This document shows positions 44,750 through 53,644 of a stretch of 64,000 nt of DNA, piece after piece. The notes beneath the pieces are model-generated. The model was given only the letters and a program-made list of their open reading frames with translations. It searched no databases and was not told the origin of the DNA. The stretch is from assembly GCA_903862655.1 (NCBI GenBank), contig CAIOZA010000107.1, positions 1 to 64,000 on the forward strand, read 5' to 3'. Position 1 is the stretch's first letter; every line of letters starts with the position of its first letter. The translations under genes were made by a program, and so were the position numbers. This DNA is from an uncultured Ignavibacteria bacterium. Its GTDB lineage: Bacteria > Bacteroidota > Ignavibacteria > Kapaibacteriales > UBA2268.

Positions 44750-46789
44750 TTAATTCTTAATTATTTTGAGTGCATCTTCTGTTGCATTAATAGTTGCTTC
44801 CACAGATATTTCCTTTCCGACAGCACCCTTCATCCAAATTTGAGGAATCAGTCTGCCCTGTACGAGCATTTTTGTGATCTCATCGGCAAAAACTTTTCCT
44901 TTAGAGTACTGGTCAATCTGGAACTCAATCAGGTGTCCTACCGGATAGGCCGATAGATAAAGAGGATACTCTATCATGTGGGAATAAATTGCCAGCAATG
45001 GCTGGTCTTTCACACCAAAAACCGGAGCATAGTATTTGTTCCAAATATCTTTAGCTATGCTGATTGTTTCATTCTTCAGCTCTTCGACTGTGCAGTCGGG
45101 ATGAGCATAGAGCCATTTCCATAAATTCATATCGACTAACGATACGCCCATTATCTCATAGGCAGACCAGAAATTGTCAAGAGCCATCATCAGGTCTTTG
45201 TTCGAATCGTCATTCTTAATGCCGAGTAGATCTAAGTCTCTTTTTTGGAACAGAAAGGCAATTGCTTCGGTAAATGCTGTGTTCGGTACACCTGACATCA
45301 TAAAGTAATCGACATCATGTAAAGTAATTGTTTGCTCAGTGTTGTGACCAAATTCATGAACGGCAATGTTGTACCCTTTGTAATCCATTCCCAAATCGCT
45401 TACACGAGTACGTAAATGGGCTTTATCTGTTTTCATTTGAGCGCCTATTGCATGCCCGGCACCCCGAGATGGATCGACCTGCACCTTAGAAGCAATTTCA
45501 TTAGCTTTTGTTGAGCTAAAGCCTAGTTTTGTGAGAATTGTGCTCATATCTGTAGCAAATGCTTCTGCGTTTGGATATTTACTTCTGGTTCGTTCAGATA
45601 AGTTTTCGTCTGTCATTGTACTGCGAGCCTTGAATCCGTCATACCAGATGTCGAAGGGTTGCAGATCACGGCCTAAACGTCTTTTGATCAATTCACCGAT
45701 CTTAAGAACGGTTGGCGAGGAGACAAGCTTCACGAACAAATCTTCTACCTGCTTCTGAGGAATCTCAAGTCCCTGACTGAAAGCTCTGTCGATGTATGTC
45801 GGATAGCTTGGGCAGTATTTGTCCATAGCCTGCCTTGCTTTAAAATTATTCAGTAAGAACTCATATCTTGTGTTAGGTTCAGGTGTTGAACTGACTTCTT
45901 TACCACTTTTGAAGACTTTATTTTTATAGGGATCCCACGTATAGTCGCTCGAGCTAATAACTTGCGAAGGAATAGTCTGAGTGATAATTCTCTTCATCAC
46001 TTCGTAAATCATGTTCTGGCGTACAAGTCCATCAGGATTTGAATATTGAGATTTGATCTCGTCTCGCAAATTCCAGTGAGTGATAAGCTTTTTCTCCTTA
46101 TCAAAAAATGTATTTCCTTTGTCATCGACAAGATAGCCAACGTGAATATTATACTTCGTAATATAGAGTTCTGCTTTTGATGAAGCTTCTGCTATTTTCT
46201 GAAGTACATCTGAGGGTACTCTCGATGTGAAAATATCGCCCATTCTGGCGTAAGCCCATTCCTTACGGGTCCATTTTGAGCCAAACTCTTGTTTCTGTTC
46301 AAGGGAGTAGAACGGAAAATTCAGAATCACATAAAAAGCGATTTTATTTTTATAGAAATCATTGGACAAGTTTGCAGTGGGATCATATCCACCAAAGAAC
46401 GAATCGATTGCAAGCTCTTCGTCGCCTACCACCTGAAGTGGCCAGTTGAGTTCGACAATCAGTTTGTTATTCAGACCGTAAATGGATTCAAAGTTGCGTG
46501 AAAGACGCATAAATACTTTATTTAGAGAATCCTGGGTATTAACAAAATTGTCGAGACAGAACTGAATAAAATCTTTTTTGGAACCATCTTCTTTAGTCCA
46601 GAATGAAGCTGCTTGGGGCACCGAAAGTTTGAATCTCTCGATACTCTGAGTGCCAAACTTAGTCTCCAAAGCCTTAATGGTTTTAATAATTGTTTGCTTG
46701 TCGATAAAGTTCATTTTCTCTTCATCCTTTTTTGTACATGCTGTAAATAGGATTATTGATGCAACAATTAGAATTAACAAGTGTTTCAT
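44750..46789 (-). CDS. Lipoprotein zinc metallopeptidase (HEXXH gluzincin)
   Basis: The 679-residue protein starts at the ATG at 46789, preceded by GGAGTG; the in-frame upstream extension to 46861 lacks a site. A lipoprotein signal ends LFTAC (Cys18). The zinc site is H478EFGH482 in AVHEFGHNTEQ, with a probable third ligand E508 in AFTEAIAFL, 26 residues later, as in gluzincin peptidases of the M3/M13 type. The region around residues 300-400 is helical, which suits a deep M3-like cleft. I know relatives only as uncharacterised. It probably works in the periplasm or on the outer membrane on peptides. Confidence 0.85.
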   Translation of the reverse strand: MKHLLILIVASIILFTACTKKDEEKMNFIDKQTIIKTIKALETKFGTQSIERFKLSVPQAASFWTKEDGSKKDFIQFCLDNFVNTQDSLNKVFMRLSRNFESIYGLNNKLIVELNWPLQVVGDEELAIDSFFGGYDPTANLSNDFYKNKIAFYVILNFPFYSLEQKQEFGSKWTRKEWAYARMGDIFTSRVPSDVLQKIAEASSKAELYITKYNIHVGYLVDDKGNTFFDKEKKLITHWNLRDEIKSQYSNPDGLVRQNMIYEVMKRIITQTIPSQVISSSDYTWDPYKNKVFKSGKEVSSTPEPNTRYEFLLNNFKARQAMDKYCPSYPTYIDRAFSQGLEIPQKQVEDLFVKLVSSPTVLKIGELIKRRLGRDLQPFDIWYDGFKARSTMTDENLSERTRSKYPNAEAFATDMSTILTKLGFSSTKANEIASKVQVDPSRGAGHAIGAQMKTDKAHLRTRVSDLGMDYKGYNIAVHEFGHNTEQTITLHDVDYFMMSGVPNTAFTEAIAFLFQKRDLDLLGIKNDDSNKDLMMALDNFWSAYEIMGVSLVDMNLWKWLYAHPDCTVEELKNETISIAKDIWNKYYAPVFGVKDQPLLAIYSHMIEYPLYLSAYPVGHLIEFQIDQYSKGKVFADEITKMLVQGRLIPQIWMKGAVGKEISVEATINATEDALKIIKN

Positions 46790-46866
46790 TCTACACTCCG
46801 AATTATTAGTAAGTGAAATATGACAATAATACTTTGGAAAATTACTAAAAATCCAAGTCATTTAAT

Positions 46867-46898
46867 AAAAAAAAAGGCTGACACCTAAAGAATCAGCC
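46867..46898 (-). terminator. Terminator of the 46921 small gene
   Basis: GGCTGA (46876-46881) pairs with TCAGCC (46893-46898), and on the minus strand nine Ts follow (complement of 46867-46875). Confidence 0.85.
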
Positions 46899-46920
46899 GA
46901 GAAAAATTAAATTTTAGCAT

Positions 46921-47265
46921 TTAATCAGCAAACAAAGCCATAAATGATTCGTGTGTTACATTAGCCTGAACATTTGAGGCAACGTTTCTGTATTCTGGAG
47001 TGTTGAAATATCCTAATAAACTTTTTGCTTCGATCATTGTTTCAATAGGTTTATAGTCGGCTCTTCCAAGCGGATGATTATTATCCAATTGTTTACTATT
47101 ATCCAAACTATCGGCTAAAAAAGAAACTTTTTTATCAAATATATCAATACTTTGGGTTGAAGCTGCTAAGCTTTTGTCTAGCGTTTTTACTTTACTATTT
47201 AATTTATTAGCAATTAATTGCTCTGGTGGCAGCACTACAGCTTGTAATACTTTTGAGATTTCCAT
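46921..47265 (-). CDS. Small helical protein of unknown function ending in FAD
   Basis: The 114-residue protein has an N-terminal helix (LPPEQLIANKLNSKVKTLDK), a central polar coiled-coil-like part (SQSIDIFDKKVSFLADSLD) and a C-terminal segment LLGYFNTPEYRNVASNVQAN ending SFMALFAD. It has no signal peptide. It forms a single-gene unit with its own terminator. It shares size class, strand, helical polar character and the FAD end with the 79-residue protein at 43945. A structural or secreted role related to motility is possible but unproven. Confidence 0.55.
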   Translation of the reverse strand: MEISKVLQAVVLPPEQLIANKLNSKVKTLDKSLAASTQSIDIFDKKVSFLADSLDNSKQLDNNHPLGRADYKPIETMIEAKSLLGYFNTPEYRNVASNVQANVTHESFMALFAD

Positions 47266-47454
47266 AATTGTTCCATCCGAATATTTTTAAACACTAATTA
47301 CGTATTGTATTTGCAATTAATGTACCAAGTCTAAATTAATTGAAAATTTCTACAAATAAAATTATTTTTAAAAAAAAGAAAATATATATTGAATATTGCA
47401 AGAAAATTTACGATATTTACATATTAAATTTTTAAATTCGGTAGGAGTAATTAT

Positions 47455-47967
47455 ATGGTCAGAGTAACTACTATATTGTTAGCGATTCTTTTATTCTCTG
47501 CATGCTCACCAACGCGTGAACCATTGAACCCGGAAGAGATGTCCAGAGAAAAAGATGCGGTTGTCGAAGTCATGAAAGCCTATAACAAAGCATTCCAGGA
47601 AAAGAATTTTGCTGGGATTCTGCCAACATTGTCAGACGAAGTAATCTTCTTTGGTACTGATTCCTCTGAAGTAATCAAAAACCTAAGTGATTTCAAAAAG
47701 AAAATTACAGATCAGTTTAGTTCACTAGAAAAAATGGAGTATGGTGAAATGAGAGATATTTCTGTGCAGATGGATCCTTATGGCACATATTCATCTATCA
47801 TATTCGGTGTTGGAGTCAATGTCTCGCATCTGGGCAAATCAGAACATATGTTCTTACGTGCCGCACGAAATCTTCGTAAGGAAGATGGCAAATGGGTCAT
47901 TGTGAGTGGTATCATTGGCAGGGCTGGTGGAGCTGGTGGTATTACACCTGATACAGTTAAACCATAG
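47455..47967 (+). CDS. SnoaL/NTF2-like lipoprotein
   Basis: The 170-residue protein has a lipoprotein signal (LLFSAC, Cys17) and an NTF2-like (SnoaL-type) domain: helices EVMKAYNKAFQEKNFAGILP, the strand TLSDEVIFFGTDSSEVIKNL and the end DGKWVIVSGIIGR. Such domains bind small ligands or act as enzymes; no catalytic residues can be assigned. An AGGAG site precedes the start and a terminator follows. Confidence 0.85.
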   Translation: MVRVTTILLAILLFSACSPTREPLNPEEMSREKDAVVEVMKAYNKAFQEKNFAGILPTLSDEVIFFGTDSSEVIKNLSDFKKKITDQFSSLEKMEYGEMRDISVQMDPYGTYSSIIFGVGVNVSHLGKSEHMFLRAARNLRKEDGKWVIVSGIIGRAGGAGGITPDTVKP

Positions 47968-48005
47968 TGAGTTTTGCAATAATTAAATTTATTAATAATA
48001 AATTA

Positions 48006-48037
48006 ATGCCTGCTTTTTTATAAGTAGGCATTTTTTT
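48006..48037 (+). terminator. Rho-independent terminator of the SnoaL-like gene
   Basis: ATGCCTGCTT (48006-48015) pairs with AAGTAGGCAT (48022-48031) with one G-U pair, followed by seven Ts. Confidence 0.88.
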
Positions 48038-48131
48038 CTTATTTTTGTGTTTCCAAAAAACAGAGAATTTCAAATTCTTTCAGAAATTACATCTTATTTT
48101 TTATTTATTAATAAATCCCGGAGGATTCTTT

Positions 48132-50528
48132 ATGTTCTATAAAAAGCTCTTGTCTTTTATTATTTTAGGATTAGTAGCTCCGCTAATTGCATTTGCTAGT
48201 GAAGCAGATCTGAAAATTCCTGAATTAAGTTCTTATCAGAATAACCTTTTGATGTACGGTTTCATAGTCTGTTTTCTGGGCTTGGTCTTTGGTCTTTACC
48301 AGTATGTTAAAGTTAAGAACATCAAAGCCCACAAATCAATGCTTGAAATAGGTCATGTAATTTTTGAAACATGTAAGACATACCTGATTCAACAAGGTAA
48401 ATTCCTTATTATCCTAGAAGTTTTCATTGCAGTTTGTATCGGATTCTATTTCGGTTTTCTTCAGGGTAACTCAGTCGGAGGCGTGCTTCTGATTCTTGCT
48501 TGGTCTGTTATCGGTATACTTGGTTCTTATGGTGTAGCTTGGTTTGGAATCAGAATGAACACATTAGCTAACAGTCGCATGGCATTTGCATCACTCAGGC
48601 ACAACCCACTAAATTTGCTTAATATACCACTTCAGTCTGGTATGAGTATTGGCGTTGTGTTGATTTGCGTTGAGCTTATGATGATGTTAATAATTTTGCT
48701 GTTTATTCCCAAACATTTGGCTGGCGCATGCTTTATCGGATTTGCTATCGGTGAATCTCTTGGAGCTTCTGCTCTTCGTATTGCAGGTGGTATCTTCACA
48801 AAGATTGCCGATATTGGTTCAGATTTAATGAAGGTTATCTTTAAAATTAAAGAAGATGATCCTAGAAATCCAGGTGTTATTGCCGATTGTACTGGCGATA
48901 ATGCTGGCGATAGTGTTGGACCAACAGCTGATGGATTCGAAACCTATGGTGTTACCGGTGTTGCTTTGATTACATTCATTGTTCTCGGAGTATTTCCTCA
49001 ATACCAGGCTGAATTGATTACCTGGATATTTGTAATGCGTGTGCTTATGATTGTAACTTCAGTCGCTTCATACGGTATCAATCATCTTCTAAGTTCAGCA
49101 TTATATACAAACAAAGAACATATTGATTTCGAAAGGCCATTGACTAATCTCGTTTGGATTACATCAATTCTTTCAATTATTGTTACTTTTGGTGTCAGCT
49201 ACTGGCAGCTTGGAAATTTACCAAACAACCTCTGGTTTACATTATCTATTATTATTAGTTGCGGAACATTGGGCGCGGCTCTTATCCCTGAATTCACAAA
49301 GATATTTACTTCAAGCAAATCAAAGCATGTTGAAGAAGTTGTTAATGCTTCAAGAGAAGGCGGAGCTTCACTCAACATTTTGTCTGGTCTCGTAGCTGGT
49401 AACTTCAGTGCTTTCTGGCAGGGTATGGTTTTCTTTGGTTTGATGTTTGCTGCTTATTACACTAGTCAGTTCGGTCTTTCTAACTTCATGGGTTATGCCC
49501 CGATTTTCGCATTCGGTCTAGTTGCATTTGGTTTCCTCGGTATGGGACCTGTTACAATTGCTGTGGACAGCTATGGTCCCGTAACAGATAATGCACAGTC
49601 AGTATATGAATTATCATTGATCGAAGAAATTCCCAATATTAGTGATGAAATTGAAAGAGATTTTGGCTTTAAACCAGACTTTGAAGGGGCAAAGCAATAT
49701 CTCGAAGAGAACGATAGTGCCGGAAACACTTTCAAGGCTACAGCAAAACCTGTTCTTATTGGTACAGCTGTTGTCGGTGCTACCACTATGATTTTCTCTT
49801 TAATCCTTGTTCTCAAGAATACATTACATATTCAGCCAGAATCTGTACTTACATTGCTCAATCCTTACACATTGTTAGGTTTGATCTGTGGTGGTTCTGT
49901 CATTTACTGGTTCACAGGTGCTTCAATGCAGGCTGTAACTACTGGAGCTTATAGAGCTGTAGAATATATCAAAAAGAATATCAAACTTGATGAAAATGCT
50001 GAAAAGAGAGCATCAATCGAAACATCCAAAGAGGTTGTTAAGATCTGTACTCAATATGCACAGAACGGTATGATGAACATATTCATTGCCATCTTCTCAT
50101 TTGCTCTCGCATTTGCTTTCATGGCTGCACCTACTACAGCCGCACCAGAATCGGCTTCTTTCTTTATCAGTTATCTGATTTCAATCGCCGTATTCGGTTT
50201 ATTCCAGGCAATATTTATGGCTAATGCCGGTGGTTGCTGGGATAATGCTAAAAAGGTTGTTGAAGTGAATCTTAAAGAAAAAGGAACTCCGCTTCACGAT
50301 GCTTGCGTTGTTGGTGATACAGTTGGCGATCCTTACAAGGATACATCATCGGTTTCATTGAACCCAGTCATCAAATTTACGACCTTATTCGGTTTATTAG
50401 CTATGGAAATTGCTATATCGGATAGCTTCAAATATCAGGCACCATATATTGGTGTCGGATTCCTTGTAGTTGCTCTATACTTCGTATGGAGATCATTCTA
50501 CAAGATGCGTATCACAGTAGCAAAATAA
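48132..50528 (+). CDS. hppA: Membrane-bound proton-pumping pyrophosphatase, divergent type
   Basis: The protein hydrolyses pyrophosphate and pumps H+ (or Na+) across the membrane. It has 798 residues from the ATG at 48132, chosen for its GGAGG site; the 29-codon upstream extension is not supported. About 16 membrane helices are visible. The hydrolytic site is present: DDPRNPGVIADCTGDNAGDS, YGPVTDNAQSVYELS, and NAGGCWDNAKK with VGDTVGDPYKDTS near the C-terminus. The GNTFKA motif has K535 where potassium-dependent enzymes have Ala, which predicts K+ independence. An insertion of about 30 residues precedes GNTFKA, and several motif positions differ from the usual family, so it belongs to a divergent branch. 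Confidence 0.93.
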   Translation: MFYKKLLSFIILGLVAPLIAFASEADLKIPELSSYQNNLLMYGFIVCFLGLVFGLYQYVKVKNIKAHKSMLEIGHVIFETCKTYLIQQGKFLIILEVFIAVCIGFYFGFLQGNSVGGVLLILAWSVIGILGSYGVAWFGIRMNTLANSRMAFASLRHNPLNLLNIPLQSGMSIGVVLICVELMMMLIILLFIPKHLAGACFIGFAIGESLGASALRIAGGIFTKIADIGSDLMKVIFKIKEDDPRNPGVIADCTGDNAGDSVGPTADGFETYGVTGVALITFIVLGVFPQYQAELITWIFVMRVLMIVTSVASYGINHLLSSALYTNKEHIDFERPLTNLVWITSILSIIVTFGVSYWQLGNLPNNLWFTLSIIISCGTLGAALIPEFTKIFTSSKSKHVEEVVNASREGGASLNILSGLVAGNFSAFWQGMVFFGLMFAAYYTSQFGLSNFMGYAPIFAFGLVAFGFLGMGPVTIAVDSYGPVTDNAQSVYELSLIEEIPNISDEIERDFGFKPDFEGAKQYLEENDSAGNTFKATAKPVLIGTAVVGATTMIFSLILVLKNTLHIQPESVLTLLNPYTLLGLICGGSVIYWFTGASMQAVTTGAYRAVEYIKKNIKLDENAEKRASIETSKEVVKICTQYAQNGMMNIFIAIFSFALAFAFMAAPTTAAPESASFFISYLISIAVFGLFQAIFMANAGGCWDNAKKVVEVNLKEKGTPLHDACVVGDTVGDPYKDTSSVSLNPVIKFTTLFGLLAMEIAISDSFKYQAPYIGVGFLVVALYFVWRSFYKMRITVAK

Positions 50529-50548
50529 ATTTTCGCTCCTTTTGTATT

Positions 50549-50586
50549 AATCCCGGTGAATTTTACATTCATCGGGATTTTTTTTT
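50549..50586 (+). terminator. Rho-independent terminator of hppA
   Basis: AATCCCGGTGAA (50549-50560) pairs with TTCATCGGGATT (50568-50579) with one G-U pair, followed by a T run to 50586. Confidence 0.9.
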
Positions 50587-50690
50587 GATGATTATTATAA
50601 ATTTTATTTTATATAAAATAGTTTTTGATAATTTCGTGTTAAATCATTATTAGATTTAAATGAAAATTGATATGAAACGGAGATTTTTAT

Positions 50691-51074
50691 ATGGGGATGT
50701 TTAAAAAGAAAGTTAAAGTAGCAAATCCTCACGATACTTCTAGATATTTCGTAGAAGAATTTTGGATTGATACCGGTGCATTATACTCATTTATTCCTGA
50801 AGATTATCTAGAACAAATTGGATTTGAGCCGAGTGAAACCAGATCAATGGTTTTTGCTGATGGCAGAGTAGGCAGATGTCCATTTGGTTACTGTAATTTT
50901 GAAATCGAGGGTATTGAAGCAATGAATATTTGTCCTGTTGTTGCAGGAACGCGAGGATCAATGTTCCTTTTAGGTGCAACAGCTTTGGAGAATTTTGGAG
51001 TTGAAGCCGACCCTGTAAATAAAAAGCTAAATCCTGTTTTAGCTATCATTGGTGGATTTATTTCTTCAAGATAG
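50691..51074 (+). CDS. Retropepsin-like aspartic protease (clan AA)
   Basis: The 127-residue protein carries one aspartic-protease signature, WIDTGALYSFIPEDYLEQIG, followed by the flap-like VFADGRVGRCPFG and the second-half motif MFLLGATALENFG, as in small retroviral-type proteases that work as dimers. There is no signal peptide, so the site is cytoplasmic. The usual DTGA(S/T) turn reads DTGALYS, close to family variants. A GGAG site precedes the start. The substrate is unknown and the neighbours (hppA, motB) do not indicate one. Confidence 0.85.
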   Translation: MGMFKKKVKVANPHDTSRYFVEEFWIDTGALYSFIPEDYLEQIGFEPSETRSMVFADGRVGRCPFGYCNFEIEGIEAMNICPVVAGTRGSMFLLGATALENFGVEADPVNKKLNPVLAIIGGFISSR

Positions 51075-51254
51075 AGTAATACTTTACAAAATATTGTTTA
51101 TTGTAGCCCTCAATAAGATCTGCAGACATCGTTTGATCTAATAAATATCTTCCTAGTGTAAATTGAGATTTAAAATTATTTATAAAAATTATCACAGTTT
51201 TAGAATTATCATCCGATAATTGTTAAGTATTCTTTCTCTCTTTATTATTATATA

Positions 51255-52109
51255 ATGCAAAATCGTCGAATACATAAAGAAATTTCGGATGAAAAACCCA
51301 ATCTTGACAGGTATCTAATCACTTATGCTGATTTAATTACACTGCTTTTGGGTCTGTTCGTTATTCTCTATGCCGCTTCGCAGGTTGATGAGGGTAAGTA
51401 TAAAGAGTTTGCCAATGCTTTCTCTCAGTACTTTAAACCAGCTGCAGTTCAGGGAGCTTCACCTACCAAAGGCTTATATAATAATCCCAAAAACTCAATA
51501 CCTGAACCCATTTTTCCTCATGAGAATACAAAATCAATAGAAGAGATAAAGAAAGAAACAGAAAAATCTTTGAGTAAATTTATAGAAAAAGGTCTTCTGT
51601 CGGTAACAGCAACAGAAAATGGAATAATTGTTACCCTTCCTGAAAAGCTTTTGTTTCAGAGTGGGAGTGCAGATGTCCAACCTGAGGGTAGATATGTTCT
51701 CGATTCATTGTCGGTAATCTTGGCTGGTATCAATAAAATGATTACAATCGACGGACACACAGACTCGAAGCCAATCAAGACATTTCGCTTCGAATCAAAC
51801 TGGCATTTATCTGTTGCTAGAGCATTGAATGTCGGCTATTCTTTGATTAGCAAGGGTCTACCGGAAGAAAATGTAATAATTCGTGGATTTGGTGCACAGC
51901 AACCAGTTGCCGAAAACTCATCAAATGATGGCAGAGCCAAAAACAGAAGAGTGGATATCACAATTACTGATCCAAATATGAAACTTGAACAGGCATTACC
52001 TGTAGATATTCCTGTAACACAACCACAATTAAGAAATATAAAATCATTTCACTCAAAGCCAAATTCTGGCAAACAAATTGATTATAATTTAAGTTCAAAT
52101 AAAAAATAA
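51255..52109 (+). CDS. motB: MotB-type flagellar motor stator protein
   Basis: MotB anchors the stator to peptidoglycan and carries the ion-channel aspartate. The 284-residue protein has one N-terminal membrane helix with D26 in LITYADLITLLLGLFVILYA, a plug/linker (about 45-115) and a C-terminal OmpA-like domain (IDGHTDSKPIKT, VIIRGFGAQQPVA, DGRAKNRRVDITI). No motA lies next to it, which is unusual because motA and motB are normally adjacent. It is followed within 20 bases by fliW and then csrA, so the block is a motility unit. An alternative is a non-flagellar OmpA/MotB-like protein, but the helix signature favours a stator. Confidence 0.88.
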   Translation: MQNRRIHKEISDEKPNLDRYLITYADLITLLLGLFVILYAASQVDEGKYKEFANAFSQYFKPAAVQGASPTKGLYNNPKNSIPEPIFPHENTKSIEEIKKETEKSLSKFIEKGLLSVTATENGIIVTLPEKLLFQSGSADVQPEGRYVLDSLSVILAGINKMITIDGHTDSKPIKTFRFESNWHLSVARALNVGYSLISKGLPEENVIIRGFGAQQPVAENSSNDGRAKNRRVDITITDPNMKLEQALPVDIPVTQPQLRNIKSFHSKPNSGKQIDYNLSSNKK

Positions 52110-52126
52110 AATATCCGGTGAACAGT

Positions 52127-52537
52127 ATGGAAGCTGAAAAAATAAAAATAATAACTCAGGACTTCGGAGAATTGGAAATCGAAAAAGAGCACATCTTTAC
52201 TTTCGAAGGTGGGATTCTTGGATTTGATGAATTGCACCAGTTTGTTTTAATTAGTGATGAATCTACCGAACCATTAAAATGGCTTATTTCCGTAGAGAAT
52301 CCTGAAATAGGTTTTCCTTTGATAAGTCCATGGCATATTGATTTGTCTTATGAACCTGGAAGAGATTATGATCCGGACACAGAAGTTGCAATGACTGTTG
52401 TTACCTTGGGTCACGAAGAAGGTAATCTTTCTGTTAATCTTAAAGCACCAATTTTGTTTAATATCGAGAATAACACAGGTAAGCAGCTTATTTTGCCTAC
52501 TGATAAATATTCTCCTTCTCATGTTATCAAAAAATAA
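52127..52537 (+). CDS. fliW: Flagellar assembly factor FliW
   Basis: FliW binds CsrA and relieves its repression of flagellin translation until flagellin titrates FliW away. The protein has 136 residues from the ATG at 52127 (a GTG start at 52118 would add three). Family signatures are visible: IFTFEGGILGFDELHQFVLI, PLKWLISVENPEIGFPLI and the C-terminal VNLKAPILFN. It is 17 bases after motB and 71 bases before csrA, giving the usual fliW-csrA pair. Confidence 0.95.
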   Translation: MEAEKIKIITQDFGELEIEKEHIFTFEGGILGFDELHQFVLISDESTEPLKWLISVENPEIGFPLISPWHIDLSYEPGRDYDPDTEVAMTVVTLGHEEGNLSVNLKAPILFNIENNTGKQLILPTDKYSPSHVIKK

Positions 52538-52608
52538 CGTATTTTTGACAATAGATTAATTTAAATAATTTATAATTTAAATAATAATTCAATGTTTTTG
52601 GCGGTTAT

Positions 52609-52911
52609 ATGTTAGTTCTATCAAGGAAGATAGGTGAAGTAATCACAATTGGCTCATCAGTCAAGGTAACAGTTCTTAGCTTTGACAGGGGTGTGGTTAG
52701 ATTGGGTATAGAGGCTCCTAAATCCATTCCTGTACATAGAAAAGAAGTTCACGATAAAATTGTCGAAATGAATAAACAGGCATCAAAAGCTGAAGTTTCT
52801 ACAATGGTGAAAGCATTATCAATGAATGGTGTTGTCTTCAACCAAAACAATACAGACAAACGGATAGTTAAGTCTGCAAAATTGTCGATACTTTCATCAA
52901 ATAAAAAGTAA
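52609..52911 (+). CDS. csrA: Carbon storage regulator CsrA with long C-terminal extension
   Basis: CsrA is a dimeric RNA-binding protein that blocks ribosome binding at GGA-containing hairpins, classically in flagellin mRNA. Residues 1-52 are standard: MLVLSRKIGEVITIG, then VVRLGIEAPKSIPVHRKEV, whose VHR arginine contacts RNA. The protein is 100 residues, against about 60-75 in most species; the last 35 or so residues (ALSMNGVVFNQNNTDKRIVK) have no parallel I know. It lies downstream of fliW, its antagonist. Confidence 0.95.
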   Translation: MLVLSRKIGEVITIGSSVKVTVLSFDRGVVRLGIEAPKSIPVHRKEVHDKIVEMNKQASKAEVSTMVKALSMNGVVFNQNNTDKRIVKSAKLSILSSNKK

Positions 52912-52956
52912 TTTTGTTTATCGTACACGGATGTTTAACTATTTGAAATTAATGCA

Positions 52957-53532
52957 ATGACACGTTACAGCGCTTTAATAATTGATGACGATATCTGGAT
53001 GCAGAGAATTCTCAGCAAGACTCTGCAAAGCTACGGTTTTAAAACCATCTTTCTCGCTTCTAATGGATTCGAGGGCGTCGATCACGCTGTCGAAAATAAA
53101 CCTGATATAATTATATTAGATATATTAATGCCTGAGCTCTCAGGACATCTTACTCTCAAAATTCTTAAGCATATTCAAAGAACAAAGAATATTCCTGTCT
53201 TAATGGTATCTGCTCTTTCCGATACTGAAAACCTTGGTCTGGCTGTAAAAAGCGGAACTGCAGGATTTGTTTCGAAACCATTCACACGTGCTACTGTTTA
53301 CGAAAAACTTGCTATTATTTTTGGCAAGGAAAAGTTGGATGCTATTATCAAAGGTGAATCAGTGCAACTCAATCCCTCAATGAGCGATACAGATATTGAT
53401 CAGTACATAATGAGAGATTCTAATGAAGAGCCTAATAACAACATCACAATAGAGGATTACAGAACGGATTTGATTGAAGATAAAAGCAATCTCGATAATA
53501 TCCGTAAATTCCTGTCTAAAGTTCGAAAATAG
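52957..53532 (+). CDS. Single-domain response regulator with acidic tail
   Basis: The 191-residue protein has a complete receiver domain (about 5-120): the acidic triad at D10-D12, phospho-acceptor D55 in IIILDILMPE, the switch residue S in LMVSALS and the lysine in VSKPFT. The C-terminal 65 residues are acidic and polar (DTDIDQYIMRDSNEE) and contain no DNA-binding or enzymatic domain. It probably acts through protein contacts, like CheY. It follows csrA by 45 bases in the motility block, so a motor or flagellar output is plausible. Confidence 0.85.
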   Translation: MTRYSALIIDDDIWMQRILSKTLQSYGFKTIFLASNGFEGVDHAVENKPDIIILDILMPELSGHLTLKILKHIQRTKNIPVLMVSALSDTENLGLAVKSGTAGFVSKPFTRATVYEKLAIIFGKEKLDAIIKGESVQLNPSMSDTDIDQYIMRDSNEEPNNNITIEDYRTDLIEDKSNLDNIRKFLSKVRK

Positions 53533-53644
53533 AAATTCAATATAATTCAGAAGCTACAATCAAAATTATTGGAATGCCCAACCCAATCTGTCATTCCTAT
53601 GGATACGCAGTAGAATCGAAGCTAATGCAGGAATCTTTTTAATC

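Noticed and set aside
48045-48131. 29-codon N-terminal extension of the pyrophosphatase
   Set aside because: The GGAGG ribosome binding site lies inside it and fits the ATG at 48132.
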